IMG/VR virus record: IMGVR_UViG_3300035698_008430
Span: 1-25,332 of that record
Length of the DNA: 25,332 bases
Source of the DNA: a virus
Direction: 5' to 3' (one strand)
Part shown: in pieces, positions 6,690 to 15,132 of the stretch
Layout of the letters: each line of letters begins with the position of its first letter
Numbering within the stretch: position 1 is the first letter of the stretch
Position numbers and translations under genes: made by a program
The notes under the pieces: generated by a model
Told to the model about the DNA's origin: nothing
The model's database searches: none
The model's input: the letters and a program-made list of their open reading frames with translations, nothing else

Positions 6690-7195
6690 AAAACTTTTTT
6701 GCATATATTTTAATTATGATATTTCCTCTGCTGTTTACTCTGGCAGGTTGCTATATGGCCAGTAATAAATCGGAGACTACAAGGGCTTATCCATCTGGTG
6801 TAATTGAGACTGTCAAAACATCCCAGTACGCCCCGAAGTACGCCGTTGAAGGATCTAATAAGTCTATTTATACGAATGGAATTATCATGAATCTTTCAGG
6901 GGCTCAGGATGAATCTATAATTCAAAATGTAGCTCAGTCTGGAAAAAATCAAAGATTACTAATTATCCTTGGATCATTGGGGATATTGCTTGGAATATTA
7001 ATGCTAGCACTTCCAAATGAGATCATAAGTAATTCTTCTGCATTCCTTGTTTCTGGATCTTCGGCGGCTCTTGTTGGTGTTGGTATTGTTTATAAACAGA
7101 TACAATTTTGGTTTTCTATTGGATGCGGTGTTGCAATTGTTATAGGAATTGCGTATTGCGTAGTTAAGTACTTCAATAAACGAATGGACTCTTAA
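6686..7195 (+). CDS. Predicted lipoprotein with three extra membrane helices
   Basis: The gene starts at TTG 6686, which overlaps the upstream TGA. GTGAGGA at 6674-6680 gives a well-spaced ribosome binding site. The 169-residue protein opens with a lipoprotein signal: a basic N-terminus, a hydrophobic stretch and the lipobox LAGC with Cys22. A polar segment (23-88) follows, then three hydrophobic stretches at about 90-109, 119-136 and 141-162, ending in a short basic tail. A lipobox combined with several membrane helices is unusual; outer-membrane spanin subunits normally lack them. Alternatives are a superinfection-exclusion lipoprotein or a polytopic lysis protein in which the first segment is just another membrane helix. 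Its base composition looks more AT-rich than the head genes. Confidence 0.55.
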   Translation: MKNFFAYILIMIFPLLFTLAGCYMASNKSETTRAYPSGVIETVKTSQYAPKYAVEGSNKSIYTNGIIMNLSGAQDESIIQNVAQSGKNQRLLIILGSLGILLGILMLALPNEIISNSSAFLVSGSSAALVGVGIVYKQIQFWFSIGCGVAIVIGIAYCVVKYFNKRMDS

Positions 7196-7198
7196 AAC

Positions 7199-8932
7199 AT
7201 GAATTTTGGCGGAATAGAATTTGGACAACTAACAAAAGCCGTTGATTGGTCTATTCTTCAACTTGGAACTCCACGTAAAAAGCGTGTCGAGGCTATCAAG
7301 GAATATGTCGGTCTTCATTACTCAGATGGCGGTTCAGAATTTAGAGTTCCAACAAATTTTCTTGAGTTGGCTGTAACGATTTACACGCGGCAATTGATAG
7401 CACGATCTCCAAAAGTGATAATCACGACTGCTGTAACTGAATTGAAGCCACAAGCTAAAAGCATGGAGATTGCTTTGAATCAAGTTCCTGATGAGATTGG
7501 TCTTAATTCGACGTTACGCCGCGCTGTCGTTGAGGCTTTATTCTCTTTTGCTGTGGTTAAAGTTGGATTAGCCGCTTCGGGTGAAGTTGTTCTGGGTCAT
7601 CAATATGGTGAAGCTTATGCTGATATCATTGCAATGGATGATTACTTTTGTGATATGTCGGCCAAGAGCCGTAATACCATGCAATTTGAGGGGAATGACT
7701 ATTGGTTATCGATGGACGATTTCAATAAGACATTCGGCGAACAGGAAGATAAAGTGGAGTCTGACCAATTCACGGTAACGGGCTCTGATGGGGGCGAACG
7801 TGCCGAATCGATAAGCAGTGATGAAGGTGCGGATTTGTACAAAGAGAAGGTTTGGCTGCGCGATGTCTGGTTGAATGCTTCCAATAAACTCATTACCTAC
7901 GGGGTAAAGACAAATCGCGTTTATCGCGTGATAGATTGGGACGGCCCGGACGGTGGTCCTTATCATATGCTCGGATTTTCTGAGGTTCCCGGCAACTTGC
8001 TACCGCTTCCTCCTGTGGCGTTGTGGCGCGATTTGCATGAGCTGGGAAACTCTTTATTTAGAAAACTTGGCCGACAAGCAGATAGCAAAAAAACGGTGGC
8101 GGCTTTTGGTGGCGGCAATGATGAAGATGCTAGAGCACTAAAAGCGGCCAAAGACGGTGAGGGAATAAAGTACACCGGTGGCAAACCTGAACAGATCACA
8201 GTAGGCGGTATCGATGCTCCGACACTAGCCTTCTATCTTCAGATTCGTGATTTGTTTAATTACTTCGGTGGAAATCTCGATAGTCTTGGGGGCTTGTCGG
8301 CTTCTTCTGATACAGTGGGACAGGATAAGTTACTTTCCGATGCTTCCGGCGCACGGGTAGCTTACATGCGAGATGAAACGATTAATTTCGTTCGAGGAAT
8401 ATTCAAATCTATTGCTTGGTATGAGTGGACGGATCCTGTTCGCGAACGAACTATTCAGAAGAAGGTTCCCGGCGTTGATATCACGGTAACAAGCAAATGG
8501 TCCGAAGAGACTCGTGACGGTGATTTTCTCGATTATAATTTTGATATCGATATCTATTCGATGCAAGACGACTCACCATCGCTTAAAATGCAGAAGATTG
8601 GCATGGCTCTTGAGCGATATGTCTATCCGGTATTACCTATGATCCAAGAGCAGGGCGGATCATTGGATATGAAGGCGCTTATTTCAATTATCAGTAAGCT
8701 TGGGAATATTCCTGAATTGAACGATATCATGAAATTTGACGGTGATCAGCAAACCGGCGATGCCCATCTGGGTAATCCTGATCCAATTAAGATGCCTAGC
8801 AACACGACTAGGACTTACGAGCGCGTAGGACGGTCGGGAGCGACAAGATCAGGTAAAGACGATGTTATGAGCCGCTTATTGATGGGCGGTAAGGTACAGC
8901 CCGACGAGGGCGCAATACTAGGGGCCAAATAA
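7199..8932 (+). CDS. Portal protein
   Basis: This 577-residue protein would form the ring at the capsid vertex through which DNA passes. Its size fits, and it sits upstream of scaffold and capsid genes. The N-terminal part has an RVPTNFLELAVTIYTRQL segment of the kind seen near the start of many portals. The central region has WLRDVWLNASNK and the LPPVALWRDLHELGNSLFRK segment, followed by residues about 360-400 (NYFGGNLDSLGGLSASSDTV), typical of the crown/stem transition of podovirus portals. The C-terminus is polar and Gly/Arg-rich. The ribosome binding site is weak, and the start is three bases after the upstream stop. Its stop overlaps the next start as ATAATG. Confidence 0.8.
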   Translation: MNFGGIEFGQLTKAVDWSILQLGTPRKKRVEAIKEYVGLHYSDGGSEFRVPTNFLELAVTIYTRQLIARSPKVIITTAVTELKPQAKSMEIALNQVPDEIGLNSTLRRAVVEALFSFAVVKVGLAASGEVVLGHQYGEAYADIIAMDDYFCDMSAKSRNTMQFEGNDYWLSMDDFNKTFGEQEDKVESDQFTVTGSDGGERAESISSDEGADLYKEKVWLRDVWLNASNKLITYGVKTNRVYRVIDWDGPDGGPYHMLGFSEVPGNLLPLPPVALWRDLHELGNSLFRKLGRQADSKKTVAAFGGGNDEDARALKAAKDGEGIKYTGGKPEQITVGGIDAPTLAFYLQIRDLFNYFGGNLDSLGGLSASSDTVGQDKLLSDASGARVAYMRDETINFVRGIFKSIAWYEWTDPVRERTIQKKVPGVDITVTSKWSEETRDGDFLDYNFDIDIYSMQDDSPSLKMQKIGMALERYVYPVLPMIQEQGGSLDMKALISIISKLGNIPELNDIMKFDGDQQTGDAHLGNPDPIKMPSNTTRTYERVGRSGATRSGKDDVMSRLLMGGKVQPDEGAILGAK

Positions 8933-9267
8933 TGCCAATCTATAGCTACAGATCTACTGAAGGAAAACTTCACGAAAAGATTTTTCCTATCGGTACGGCT
9001 CCAAAAACAATTGTCGTTTCAGGTGTAACTGCCGTAAGAAGCTTTCAAGATGATATGTCCTGTGTTTCCGGCAAAGCTGGATGGCCGTTGGAATGCATTG
9101 CTTCCGGTGTTAATGCTGAACAGGGCAGGGAGTTAAGTAAACATTTGGCCGACAGTGGAATTCCTACGCATGTTACTGCCGACGGGAATCCGGTCTACAC
9201 CAGTTCCGCTCATCGACGCCGAGCACTTAATGCGCGTGGCTTATTCGATAAGAATTCATTTTATTAA
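8932..9267 (+). CDS. Phage FmdB-like small head-region protein
   Basis: This 111-residue protein starts MPIYSYRS and continues into a strand-rich N-terminal third. That beginning resembles the FmdB zinc-ribbon family (MPIYEYRC), but here the metal-binding cysteine pairs are absent: only Cys44 and Cys55 are present, far apart. The C-terminal part has GIPTHVTADGNPVYTSSAHRR and then RGLFDKNSF, a pattern I associate with small proteins encoded beside portal genes in many phages. Function is unknown. The location between portal and scaffold suggests a role in head assembly. The start overlaps the portal stop. Confidence 0.5.
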   Translation: MPIYSYRSTEGKLHEKIFPIGTAPKTIVVSGVTAVRSFQDDMSCVSGKAGWPLECIASGVNAEQGRELSKHLADSGIPTHVTADGNPVYTSSAHRRRALNARGLFDKNSFY

Positions 9268-9282
9268 ACCACAGGAGATATT

Positions 9283-10206
9283 ATGGCTGACAAAAAAGAA
9301 GAGGTTGAGGTAGTTGAAGAAGTAAATGTGGATGCGGCTCTCGTTGCAGAGATTGATGCTGGCGTTGAAGTTGTTATTAAGGATAAAGAAAAGCCGGTTA
9401 TCGAAACAGAAGAAAAAGAATTTCCAGTTGAGAAAGTCCTCCCGACTGATGAAGAAGGTGATAAGTCCCTGACAGAAGGCGATGAAGATCATGTGGTTGA
9501 TGCTGAGAAAGATGACAGCAAAAAGCCTGCTATCGATGATAGTCATATTGAGCGTGCAGTAAAGGCAGGCATGTCTATTACAGATGCTCGTGAGTTCAAG
9601 AGTGCGGATGCCCTTGAACGAATGTGTAACATGCTTGAAAAAAGTAGTGATGATAGCAATGGTGATGATGACGAAGGTGCAGCAAAAATTTCCAAGGAAG
9701 GCAACGACCTCCTTGATGGTATTCCCGATTTGGACCCTGATGAATACGATGCTGAAATCGTATCCGGTTTCAAGGCAATGAAGGATATCATTCGCGCTCA
9801 GAACGAATTGATTAATGGAATTAAAGGCGGTAGTGATTTGTCTTGGTTTGATAACCAGATAGATTCTCTCGGTGAAGGTTTCGTTGAATCGGTTGGTAAC
9901 AGTGCGAGTATTAAAGCTGGATCGCCGCAAGCAGGAAAACGTGATGAATTGAAGGTTAAATTCGATGTTTTGACGGCTGGATACAAGGGTATTGGTTCTG
10001 ATAAAAGTCGTGATGAAATCTTTAATGAGGCTTCTAAATTGGTTCTTGGTGATGTTGCTGCGAAAGTTCGCAATGATGACAAGTCGGCCAAACTAGGAAA
10101 ACGGGTCAGTCAGCATGTTTCTCGGCCAACGGGTCAAAATCAGAAATCAAAAAATGATGCATTTGAGGATGTGTCCGAGATGCTCGATAAAAAATACTTC
10201 GATTAA
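9283..10206 (+). CDS. Capsid scaffolding protein
   Basis: This 307-residue, very Glu/Asp/Lys-rich protein lies between portal and major capsid genes. The N-terminal 110 residues are low-complexity and acidic, the middle is helical, and the C-terminus is basic (KLGKRVSQHVSRPTGQNQK), as is typical for scaffolds that bind capsid protein through a basic tail. No protease motif is visible, so it is probably a plain scaffold without a fused maturation protease. CAGGAG lies ahead of ATG 9283. The long antisense frame across it is a by-product of its codon bias. Confidence 0.75.
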   Translation: MADKKEEVEVVEEVNVDAALVAEIDAGVEVVIKDKEKPVIETEEKEFPVEKVLPTDEEGDKSLTEGDEDHVVDAEKDDSKKPAIDDSHIERAVKAGMSITDAREFKSADALERMCNMLEKSSDDSNGDDDEGAAKISKEGNDLLDGIPDLDPDEYDAEIVSGFKAMKDIIRAQNELINGIKGGSDLSWFDNQIDSLGEGFVESVGNSASIKAGSPQAGKRDELKVKFDVLTAGYKGIGSDKSRDEIFNEASKLVLGDVAAKVRNDDKSAKLGKRVSQHVSRPTGQNQKSKNDAFEDVSEMLDKKYFD

Positions 10207-10224
10207 GAAGGAAGGAATAACGTT

Positions 10225-11256
10225 ATGGGACTAGCATTTAGTGATATTGATGATGCAGTACTTTTGACCCAAGAAAAATTGGTCAAACGTGGTGCTTTCG
10301 TAGATATGCAAACAGATCTTCAGGATCATGTTGCTGTTCGTGAAATGTGGAAAAACCGCAAAAAGAAATTTGCAGGTGGAGAAACTTGGGACACTCAGTA
10401 CCAAATGGACCACAACCATTCAGCCCGTACAGTTGGTCTGTTTGAAAATGATGGATCAAGTGTCGGTGACACGATGGTCACTGGTAAAACGGATGTTCGG
10501 CATGTGAATGCACATTACATCTATGATCAGCGCGAACCAGCCTTCCAACAGGGCGGAACTCAGATCGTTGATTTGGTAAAAACTCGATATACTGGAATGA
10601 TGGTCTCTTTCTATGAGCTGCTCGAAGAGTTGCTTTGGAGCAAGCCTGTCGATTCCGGCGATAAGAAAACTCCATACGGTATTGCGTATTGGGTTACAAA
10701 GTCCGCAACGGAAGGATTCTACGGGGTCAACCCTTCTGGATTCACCGAAGGTCGTGCCGGAATCAGTTCTGGTGATTACCCTCGCTTTGCCAATTATACG
10801 GCACAGTATACGGATATCTCGAAAGAGGATCTGATTCGCAAGATGCGCCGGGCTCATCGTAAGTCGATGTTCCGCTCTCCTGTTTCCCATGCAACGCCTG
10901 ATTTGGGCGGAATGGCAAATGGTATCTACACCAATGATACTGTTATTGGTCTCCTGGAAGAAATTCTGGAATCCCAAAACATGAATCTTGGTAATGACAT
11001 TGCGTCCAAGGATGGACGAACGGTGTTTAAATCTACTCCGATTACGTATGCTCCGAAGCTTGATGATGATAGCACGGATCCAATCTATATGCTGGACTGG
11101 AAATGGTTGGCCGTTGGTGTTCTGAGTGGATGGGAAAACAATCTCTCCAAACCTTATATGATTCCGGGTAAACATCTCGTTCGTCGAGTTGATCTGGATG
11201 CTTCCCTGAATATGGTTTGTACTGATCCTCGCCGTCAGACAGTAATCAGCAAGTAA
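10225..11256 (+). CDS. Major capsid protein
   Basis: This 343-residue protein directly follows the scaffold gene and has a strong AAGGAAGGA ribosome binding site. Size, position and composition fit an HK97-fold capsid subunit. An N-terminal helical stretch is followed by an extended arm-like region (FAGGETWDTQYQMDHNHS), a helix-rich peripheral part (residues about 190-270), and a conserved-looking C-terminal strand region, YMLDWKWLAVGVLSGWENN and HLVRRVDLDASLNM. Capsid identity rests on context and on these features, with no catalytic motif expected. Confidence 0.8.
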   Translation: MGLAFSDIDDAVLLTQEKLVKRGAFVDMQTDLQDHVAVREMWKNRKKKFAGGETWDTQYQMDHNHSARTVGLFENDGSSVGDTMVTGKTDVRHVNAHYIYDQREPAFQQGGTQIVDLVKTRYTGMMVSFYELLEELLWSKPVDSGDKKTPYGIAYWVTKSATEGFYGVNPSGFTEGRAGISSGDYPRFANYTAQYTDISKEDLIRKMRRAHRKSMFRSPVSHATPDLGGMANGIYTNDTVIGLLEEILESQNMNLGNDIASKDGRTVFKSTPITYAPKLDDDSTDPIYMLDWKWLAVGVLSGWENNLSKPYMIPGKHLVRRVDLDASLNMVCTDPRRQTVISK

Positions 11257-11263
11257 AATCGTT

Positions 11264-11283
11264 GGCCGGTGTAATAGCCGGTC
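11264..11283 (+). promoter_or_regulatory. Weak hairpin between capsid and decoration genes
   Basis: GGCCGGT (11264-11270) can pair with GCCGGTC (11277-11283) through seven pairs, two of them G-T, around a six-base loop. It is followed by a mixed TTAGTTT, not a clean T tract. It could act as a leaky attenuator or as a 3' mRNA-stabilising hairpin for the capsid transcript. Weak call. Confidence 0.3.
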
Positions 11284-11313
11284 TTAGTTTAAATCTCTAA
11301 AGGAGAAAGTAAA

Positions 11314-12372
11314 ATGGATCATAGTTCTAATTCTCATCAAAAGGGTTCAAACGCAATCATTGAATGGGTCTGGTTCGAAGGAGCCACAAGCATCAAAGAA
11401 GGCGAGGCAGTGTGTTATAACACTGATTATGGTACGGCTACCGCGGTTAATGGTCGTCGTTGCCAACGTGTTGAAGTTCCGACTACTTCAAACAACAATG
11501 CCTTTGCTGGTGTTGCTGCTCGTAATTATGAGGCAAAAACAGGTGGACAGTATATCGAAATCAATGTTCCCGGATCCAAGGGCGTTATGGTTGCTCTCGG
11601 AACTGATACCGTGATTGATGTTGGTATTCTTACCTTCACCGCTGGCGGCGGAACTTCCGCAGGTCGGTTTGTGAAAAATGGGTTCCTTGGTCGAGGTTCT
11701 ATTGTTCCTCGTCAAACAGTTACCGGTGTTATTGAGTCTGATATGGCAGGGGCAACGTGGTCGATGGCTACTGATGGGGTTACTCTTACAGTTGCTTCAA
11801 CTACCGGGCTGGCTGCTGGTGATACAGTCGTAATCCTGCAAAGTGATCGTGATTTGCTGGCAGGTGTTAAGCGGTTGATTGCCGGTAAATACATAATCAG
11901 CTCCATCACGAGCTCAACTGTTCTCGTTCTTACTGCTTCGGCGGCTGATGGAACGCTTACGGCGGCTGTTGGTGTTACTGGTTATGCATACACAGGAAAT
12001 CCTGTTTGTCAGGCTGATTTGCTGACCGGGGATGAATCTGGTGGAGTTCAGTTCATTAATGTTCCGACTGCTGGTACTGACGCTCTTATAGGCGTTATGG
12101 CTGGAGGAATCTCTTATGTTTGCGGAACTGTCACGTTGGCAGCTGACGCCGAACATGATTTGGTAGCAGGAACGAAAATCGGCGAGAAGAAAGGGTTCTG
12201 GTGTCTTGGAACGCTTACGACTCATGACTTCGTTATTGATGGTCTTGCTGGCTATCTCATGGCCGGTACTGCTTCTGCTGAGATCGAGGACCTGGACGCT
12301 CCCGGTGATTTTGCATTTTTCGAATGGTTGGGCGTATGGCGCACGACTTGCACGAATGCAACTGAATCGTAA
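11314..12372 (+). CDS. Probable head decoration protein
   Basis: This 352-residue protein has a very strong AAAGGAGAAAG site. The N-terminal half (residues about 20-115) is strand-rich, with turns in Gly/Thr/Ala and a KGVMVALGTDT segment typical of small phage capsid-stabilising beta domains. Residues 125-200 contain a second strand region with ADGTLTAAVGVTGYAY-type repeats of Ala/Thr/Val. It lies right after the capsid gene and before a strong terminator, so it belongs to the high-expression head unit. The decoration role is inferred from position and composition. Confidence 0.55.
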   Translation: MDHSSNSHQKGSNAIIEWVWFEGATSIKEGEAVCYNTDYGTATAVNGRRCQRVEVPTTSNNNAFAGVAARNYEAKTGGQYIEINVPGSKGVMVALGTDTVIDVGILTFTAGGGTSAGRFVKNGFLGRGSIVPRQTVTGVIESDMAGATWSMATDGVTLTVASTTGLAAGDTVVILQSDRDLLAGVKRLIAGKYIISSITSSTVLVLTASAADGTLTAAVGVTGYAYTGNPVCQADLLTGDESGGVQFINVPTAGTDALIGVMAGGISYVCGTVTLAADAEHDLVAGTKIGEKKGFWCLGTLTTHDFVIDGLAGYLMAGTASAEIEDLDAPGDFAFFEWLGVWRTTCTNATES

Positions 12373-12393
12373 TTAGTTCGGTTATTAATTCAT

Positions 12394-12419
12394 ACACGGG
12401 GCTTCGGCCTCGTGTTTTT
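12394..12419 (+). terminator. Strong intrinsic terminator with TTCG loop
   Basis: ACACGGGGC (12394-12402) pairs with GCCTCGTGT (12407-12415), nine pairs with one G-T, closed by the extra-stable TTCG tetraloop (12403-12406), and is followed by a run of T (12416-12419). All parts of a textbook rho-independent terminator are present. It lies 22 bases after the decoration gene, and no good promoter is visible before the next gene, so downstream genes depend on read-through or an unseen late-promoter type. Confidence 0.85.
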
Positions 12420-12448
12420 CAAAACTAGTACACAGGAGGAACATAGTT

Positions 12449-12748
12449 ATGGATGAAGCAACGAAAAGCATGTTTGCTGCAATGGGATACCCAGATGAAC
12501 CAGATAATGAACTTGTCGAGGTTTATCAAAAATTCAAAATGAACAAAGACCGAATCGCACCGGGTCGGTTATCTGCCGAGGGATACGCAACGATTGCGGC
12601 TCTCTACGAAATGAATAAAGGTTATGGTAAAAAATCACGTACAGCCGTAGGTAAAAAGGCCGATAGTAAGGTTAATAAAAAACCTGAGACTCCACCTGAA
12701 AAGCCTTGGGTGACTAATTATGAAGAAAAAGAAGAAAACGCGGAGTAA
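12449..12748 (+). CDS. Small charged phage protein
   Basis: This 99-residue protein has a CAGGAGGA site eight bases before ATG 12449. It is rich in Lys and Glu: an N-terminal helical part (residues 1-60) ends in MNKGYGKKSR, followed by a Lys/Pro-rich tail. It is four bases from the adaptor gene. This position, just before the neck genes, often holds small head-completion or assembly factors. No family was recognised. Confidence 0.55.
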   Translation: MDEATKSMFAAMGYPDEPDNELVEVYQKFKMNKDRIAPGRLSAEGYATIAALYEMNKGYGKKSRTAVGKKADSKVNKKPETPPEKPWVTNYEEKEENAE

Positions 12749-12751
12749 GCT

Positions 12752-13516
12752 ATGGCTGAATCAACACTTTCAATCGGTTATGAGGAGTTGCTGATAGAGA
12801 TAGGTGATTTCCTTGGATATGGAGCGACAAAGGCGGCTTGGTCTGCTGAAGCATTAGCGGAGGTTGATCGTTATGTTCAAGCAGGTGTTCGCCAGTTCTA
12901 TTTTCCCCCTGCCGTTGATGGTGTTGAAGTTGGCTATCAGTGGTCTTTCTTAAGACCACAATCAACGCTTGATACCGTTGCTGATACAGCCTCTTATGAT
13001 CTTGATGATGACTTTGGTCGTCTAGTCGGAGATTTGCATTATACAGATAATGGTTTGGCTGTTTGCGTTCAAGTTGTGAACGAAGGTCAAATGCTTTCTC
13101 TTATCGCTCGTGACGATCTTGCAGCGCGGCCTCAATATGCTTCGATCGCATTCAAGGAATCAGATGGAACAACCGGGCAGCGAATGGAAGTTACATTCTA
13201 TCCGACTCCTGATATCGTATATAATTTATCGTATCAGTATGAAGCATATAACGGGAAGCTAACTTCTTCGCTGGCCTACCCGTTGGGCGGGATGCGGCAT
13301 TCTGAGGCTATTCTTGAAAGTTGTTTGGCGATTGCTGAACAGCGAGCAAATGATGAAAAGGGCATTCATTGGGATCAGTTCTCGCGTTTGTTGGCTGCAA
13401 GTGTAATGCTTGATCGTCGTCAAGGAACACGGTTCTTCGGTCATATGAATGGTGGACAAGGTGTTCAAGAGCGTCGTCGAAGTGGCGATGTTACGTATAA
13501 AACAATAACATGGTAG
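12752..13516 (+). CDS. Probable head-tail adaptor
   Basis: This 254-residue protein sits directly downstream of the head genes. It opens with SIGYEELLIEIGDFLGYG and a helix, VDRYVQAGVRQFYFPP, a pattern found in adaptor/neck proteins of podoviruses (T7 gp11-like or P22 gp4-like). A central strand region (DTASYDLDDDFGRLVGDLHY) follows, then two C-terminal helices containing HSEAILESCLAIAEQRAND. This would be a dodecameric ring bound beneath the portal. A sequence match to a specific family cannot be verified here. GGAG ends four bases before the start region. Confidence 0.6.
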   Translation: MAESTLSIGYEELLIEIGDFLGYGATKAAWSAEALAEVDRYVQAGVRQFYFPPAVDGVEVGYQWSFLRPQSTLDTVADTASYDLDDDFGRLVGDLHYTDNGLAVCVQVVNEGQMLSLIARDDLAARPQYASIAFKESDGTTGQRMEVTFYPTPDIVYNLSYQYEAYNGKLTSSLAYPLGGMRHSEAILESCLAIAEQRANDEKGIHWDQFSRLLAASVMLDRRQGTRFFGHMNGGQGVQERRRSGDVTYKTITW

Positions 13517-13525
13517 GAGAATAAA

Positions 13526-13747
13526 ATGTTAAAAAGAGTCGCAAGTCTATTAAGAATTAAACCGCCGTCAGTTACCAGTCCGGGTTATTTACAGGCTTCC
13601 GGTATTACTGTTCCTACTGATGGAGCGACCGGGTATCAAACCGGGTGTCTGTTTCAGCATACGGACGGAGGAAACGCAACTTCACTTTATGTGAATGAAG
13701 GATCCGTAACATCATGTGACTTCAATGCTATAGACGTTGGTGCATAA
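13526..13747 (+). CDS. Small phage structural protein
   Basis: This 73-residue protein has TAGGAGA seven bases before ATG 13526. After a basic N-terminus (residues 1-12) come strand-rich turns: GATGYQTGCLFQHTDGG, then TSLYVNEGSVTSCDFN. This composition fits a small capsid-cement or fibre-tip-like module. Its stop overlaps the next start (TAATG). Family unknown. Confidence 0.5.
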   Translation: MLKRVASLLRIKPPSVTSPGYLQASGITVPTDGATGYQTGCLFQHTDGGNATSLYVNEGSVTSCDFNAIDVGA

Positions 13748-15132
13748 TGAGCCAAGCTGTCTCTAAGACATTATCTTTCCCGTTAGCGGGCGTGGCACGT
13801 CGTGCTTCGTACCGCAAACAGGAACGGCCTTATGCGACGCCGGGTGCATCTAACATGCGCGGTGTTGGTCCTCTAGAGGATCGAGTGCGCGGTGGTAGCC
13901 GTCCGGGGTTCGTTACGGTAGGTTCCGTTGCTACGGTGACTGAAGAGTCATGGCAATGGTCGGATGGTGTTGTTCTTGAATGGGAAGATGGTTCAGAGAT
14001 TGAATATGCTTTAGCTCAGAGTGTTATTACTGCTCCCGGTGGGGTGAATATCGTTGATCCTTCGCAAACGGTAACAGTTACCGTAGTCAAAGGTGACGTT
14101 CCCGCAGGCCATACACTGAGTTGTATTTATCGAGGACGATTATTTATTGTGGTCGATAATCTTTGGTATGCATCGCGGGTTGGCGATTATACTGATTGGG
14201 ATTACGGAGCTGAATCTAGTGATATTGGCCGTTCTGTTATGGGTTCAATTTCTCTTGCTGGTGATATCGGGAATGATATCACGGCTCTTGTTCCTTATTT
14301 GGACGGAATACTTTTGATAGCGACGAAGAATTCTATTTTTGCCCTTCATGGCGATCCGGCTGACGGAAAAATGGAACAAATAAGTGATTATGTCGGAATC
14401 ATTTCACCTTATGGATGGGCGATCAATGACGGACAGATTTCTTTTCTAAGTGATAATGGTGTCTATGTGGGACCCGTTGGTGGTCGGCCAAGTAGATTCA
14501 GTACGGAGCGCGTTCCGGAAGAATTGCGTGGTGTATCTGTGGTGACGAATCATATATCCATGGCCTATGATTCTCGTGATTTTGGATATCATCTCTTCAT
14601 CACTCCAACAACAAGCGGTGCCGGTAGTCATTACTGGTTGGATCTATCAAGAAAAGCACTTTGGCCGGTTGTGTTCGCTACAGATAATCATCAGCCAGAA
14701 GTTGCAGCACGGCTTGATAATAGCGAACGAAGCCTTGTATTTAGATGTCGGGATGATGTTTGGAGAAACTTCAATTCAGATTCGACAACCGACGATAGTG
14801 CTTCTGCTATTGCGAGTAGCGTTCTTTTAGGTCCATTCGCTTTATCTTCAAATGATATGCAGGATGCTATCTTTACTGAGATTCATGGAATGTTGGCTGC
14901 TAATTCTGGTTCGGTTACATGGTCGATTTCGATGGGAAATACTGCTGAAGAAGTAACGGATAGGGCAGTTTCCGGTACCTACGTTAATTTTGGCGTATGG
15001 TCCGAGTTGAGAAATAAAGTGTCAAGGCCACGAACTCGTGGAGCGTGGTGTGTTATAACGCTATCATCTACGGCAGCATGGTCGTTTGAAGCAATTGCTA
15101 TTAAAGCTCGAAAATTGGGAAGGATACGATGA
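13747..15132 (+). CDS. Probable tail nozzle/tubular-type protein
   Basis: This 461-residue, strand-rich protein follows the adaptor in the position where T7-like phages encode gp12 and other podoviruses their nozzle. A conserved-looking block is at residues about 26-54 (RPYATPGASNMRGVGPLEDR and then GGSRPG). Further on, repeated short blade-like strands with YRGRLFIV, GILLIATKNSIFALHGDP and PYGWAINDGQISFLSDNG suggest a beta-propeller platform. It would form the end of the short tail channel. The ribosome binding site is weak; translation is probably coupled to the upstream gene through the overlapping stop/start. Nozzle identity is inference from order and fold features. Confidence 0.5.
   Translation: MSQAVSKTLSFPLAGVARRASYRKQERPYATPGASNMRGVGPLEDRVRGGSRPGFVTVGSVATVTEESWQWSDGVVLEWEDGSEIEYALAQSVITAPGGVNIVDPSQTVTVTVVKGDVPAGHTLSCIYRGRLFIVVDNLWYASRVGDYTDWDYGAESSDIGRSVMGSISLAGDIGNDITALVPYLDGILLIATKNSIFALHGDPADGKMEQISDYVGIISPYGWAINDGQISFLSDNGVYVGPVGGRPSRFSTERVPEELRGVSVVTNHISMAYDSRDFGYHLFITPTTSGAGSHYWLDLSRKALWPVVFATDNHQPEVAARLDNSERSLVFRCRDDVWRNFNSDSTTDDSASAIASSVLLGPFALSSNDMQDAIFTEIHGMLAANSGSVTWSISMGNTAEEVTDRAVSGTYVNFGVWSELRNKVSRPRTRGAWCVITLSSTAAWSFEAIAIKARKLGRIR

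Noticed and set aside
9256-9930. 224-codon antisense frame
   Set aside because: It lies opposite the acidic scaffold gene, is a Phe/Ile-rich mirror of Glu/Lys/Asp codons, and has no ribosome binding site or neighbours on that strand.
10456-11175. 239-codon antisense frame
   Set aside because: It lies wholly opposite the major capsid gene, and all other genes are on the + strand.
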